A DNA stretch of 64,000 nucleotides from Marivivens geojensis (GTDB taxonomy: Bacteria; Pseudomonadota; Alphaproteobacteria; Rhodobacterales; Rhodobacteraceae), in NCBI RefSeq assembly GCF_023540835.1, contig NZ_JALKCU010000001.1, positions 1,054,001 to 1,118,000 of the forward strand, given 5' to 3'. The notes beneath the pieces are model-generated. The model ran no database searches and was not told the origin of the DNA. It was given only the letters and a program-made list of their open reading frames with translations. This document shows positions 63,227 through 64,000 of the stretch, piece by piece (the stretch's first letter is position 1; each line of letters starts with the position of its first letter). Both the position numbers and the translations under genes were made by a program.

Positions 63227-64000
63227 TCAGAGAGCGATTGACGCAGCCGATTCCGGCAGTTCTTCGTCAAAACAACGCTGGTAGAACTCTGCCACGGTCT
63301 GGCGTTCCAACTCGTCACATTTGTTGAGGAAGGTCAGGCGGAACGCATAACCAACATCGCGGAAGATCTCTGCGTTCGCAGCCCAAGCAATTACGGTCCG
63401 CGGCGACATAACTGTCGACAGGTCGCCGTTCATGAACGCGGTGCGGGTCAGGTCAGCAACGGTCACCATCTGGCTGATGATCTTGCGACCCTTTTCGTTG
63501 TTGTAGTGCGGTGCCTTCGACAGGATGATCGCGGCTTCGGCGTCGTGACTGAGGTAGTTCAGCGTCGCTACGAGCGACCAACGGTCCATCTGGGCTTGGT
63601 TGATCTGTTGAGTGCCGTGGTAGAGGCCAGTGGTATCACCTAGGCCCACAGTGTTTGCAGTCGCGAACAGGCGGAAATACGGGTTCGGCGTGATGATTTC
63701 GTTCTGATCCAAGAGGGTCAGTTTACCATCATGTTCGAGAACTCGCTGAATCACGAACATAACGTCCGCACGGCCCGCATCGTATTCGTCGAACACGATC
63801 GCAGTCGGGTTGCGCAGCGCCCACGGAAGGATGCCTTCGTGGAATTCAGTGACTTGTTTGCCGTCTTTCAGTTTGATCGCGTCTTTACCGATCAGGTCGA
63901 TACGGGAAATGTGGCTGTCGAGGTTCACACGAACGGTCGGCCAGTTCAGGCGCGCCGCGATCTGTTCGATGTGAGTCGATTTACCCGTGCCGTGGTAGCC
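63227..64000 (-). CDS. cobS: cobaltochelatase subunit CobS, N terminus outside the window
   Basis: 258 residues are visible; the gene begins beyond position 64000. The fragment opens with the Walker A loop [15 protein letters not shown], followed by [13 protein letters not shown], the Walker B region [18 protein letters not shown], the sensor segment [20 protein letters not shown] and the arginine-finger region further on. CobS is an AAA+ MoxR-type ATPase that forms a ring with CobT and powers cobalt insertion by CobN. The visible 258 residues cover most of the AAA+ module and the C-terminal lid; about 70 N-terminal residues are missing. Confidence 0.95.
   Translation of the reverse strand, partial: GYHGTGKSTHIEQIAARLNWPTVRVNLDSHISRIDLIGKDAIKLKDGKQVTEFHEGILPWALRNPTAIVFDEYDAGRADVMFVIQRVLEHDGKLTLLDQNEIITPNPYFRLFATANTVGLGDTTGLYHGTQQINQAQMDRWSLVATLNYLSHDAEAAIILSKAPHYNNEKGRKIISQMVTVADLTRTAFMNGDLSTVMSPRTVIAWAANAEIFRDVGYAFRLTFLNKCDELERQTVAEFYQRCFDEELPESAASIAL

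Overview
The window looks like a chromosomal segment of an alphaproteobacterium of the Rhodobacterales (Roseobacter/Rhodobacter type). The evidence is the gene families and their order: a division and cell-wall (dcw) cluster that runs from mraZ to ftsZ and continues into lpxC-bamD-recN, a DUF2484 gene between murC and murB, CobS/CobT of aerobic cobalamin synthesis, MerR-controlled beta-oxidation genes, and a DUF1127 gene followed by hairpins with a CCUCCUCCC loop. Genes are tightly packed. I see no insertion sequence, prophage, CRISPR array or replication origin.

Layout. 1-5100: minus-strand fatty-acid degradation genes (FadB-type enzyme, cut by the window edge; thiolase; GST; acyl-CoA dehydrogenase) with two MerR regulators. 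5.2-7.5 kb: two hotdog thioesterases and a MATE exporter, overlapping. 7.5-9.2 kb: a coupled DUF952-pyrD-arsC operon. 9.3-12.4 kb: periplasmic 5'-nucleotidase, DUF1992, SRAP, and a cupredoxin-like exported protein without copper ligands. 12.5-17.5 kb: tRNA-Gly(TCC), ABC exporter, acyl-CoA synthetase, PhnA. 17.5-20.3 kb: hisB-hisH and hisA, separated by a DUF2147 gene, plus two identical tRNA-Gly(GCC) genes. 20.4-30 kb: pyruvate carboxylase, a divergent MFS/MarR pair, a UvrD helicase, TetR and LysE.

29.9-30.5 kb holds the most striking non-coding structure. A 68-residue DUF1127 protein gene is followed on the same (minus) strand by nine consecutive hairpins. Eight have the identical 13-nt loop UCUCCUCCUCCCU or its 11-nt core, and one has a longer variant; the stems differ from unit to unit. 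This matches the CcaF1/CcsR ('cuckoo' RNA) locus type of Rhodobacter sphaeroides. The loops are complementary to Shine-Dalgarno sequences.

30.8-56.6 kb: mrp, then a 690-bp region without protein genes, then the dcw cluster. That region contains the mrp terminator, four TGGRN repeats at an exact 10-bp period (MraZ-box-like), a sigma70-like promoter and a leader of about 260 nt. The leader holds a strong hairpin with a U-rich tail and corresponds to the position of the sRNA UpsM. The dcw genes are mraZ, rsmH, ftsL, ftsI, murE, murF, mraY, murD, (an opposite-strand flavoprotein), ftsW, murG, murC, DUF2484, murB, ddl, ftsQ, ftsA and ftsZ, then lpxC, bamD and recN. Together they make and export peptidoglycan precursors, assemble the divisome, and begin lipid A and outer-membrane protein assembly.

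56.6-64 kb: a possible minus-strand sRNA, a CLC chloride channel, DUF427, an M24 aminopeptidase, cobT, an exported hypothetical protein and cobS (cut by the window edge). All functional calls rest on reading motifs and neighbourhood; no database search was run.
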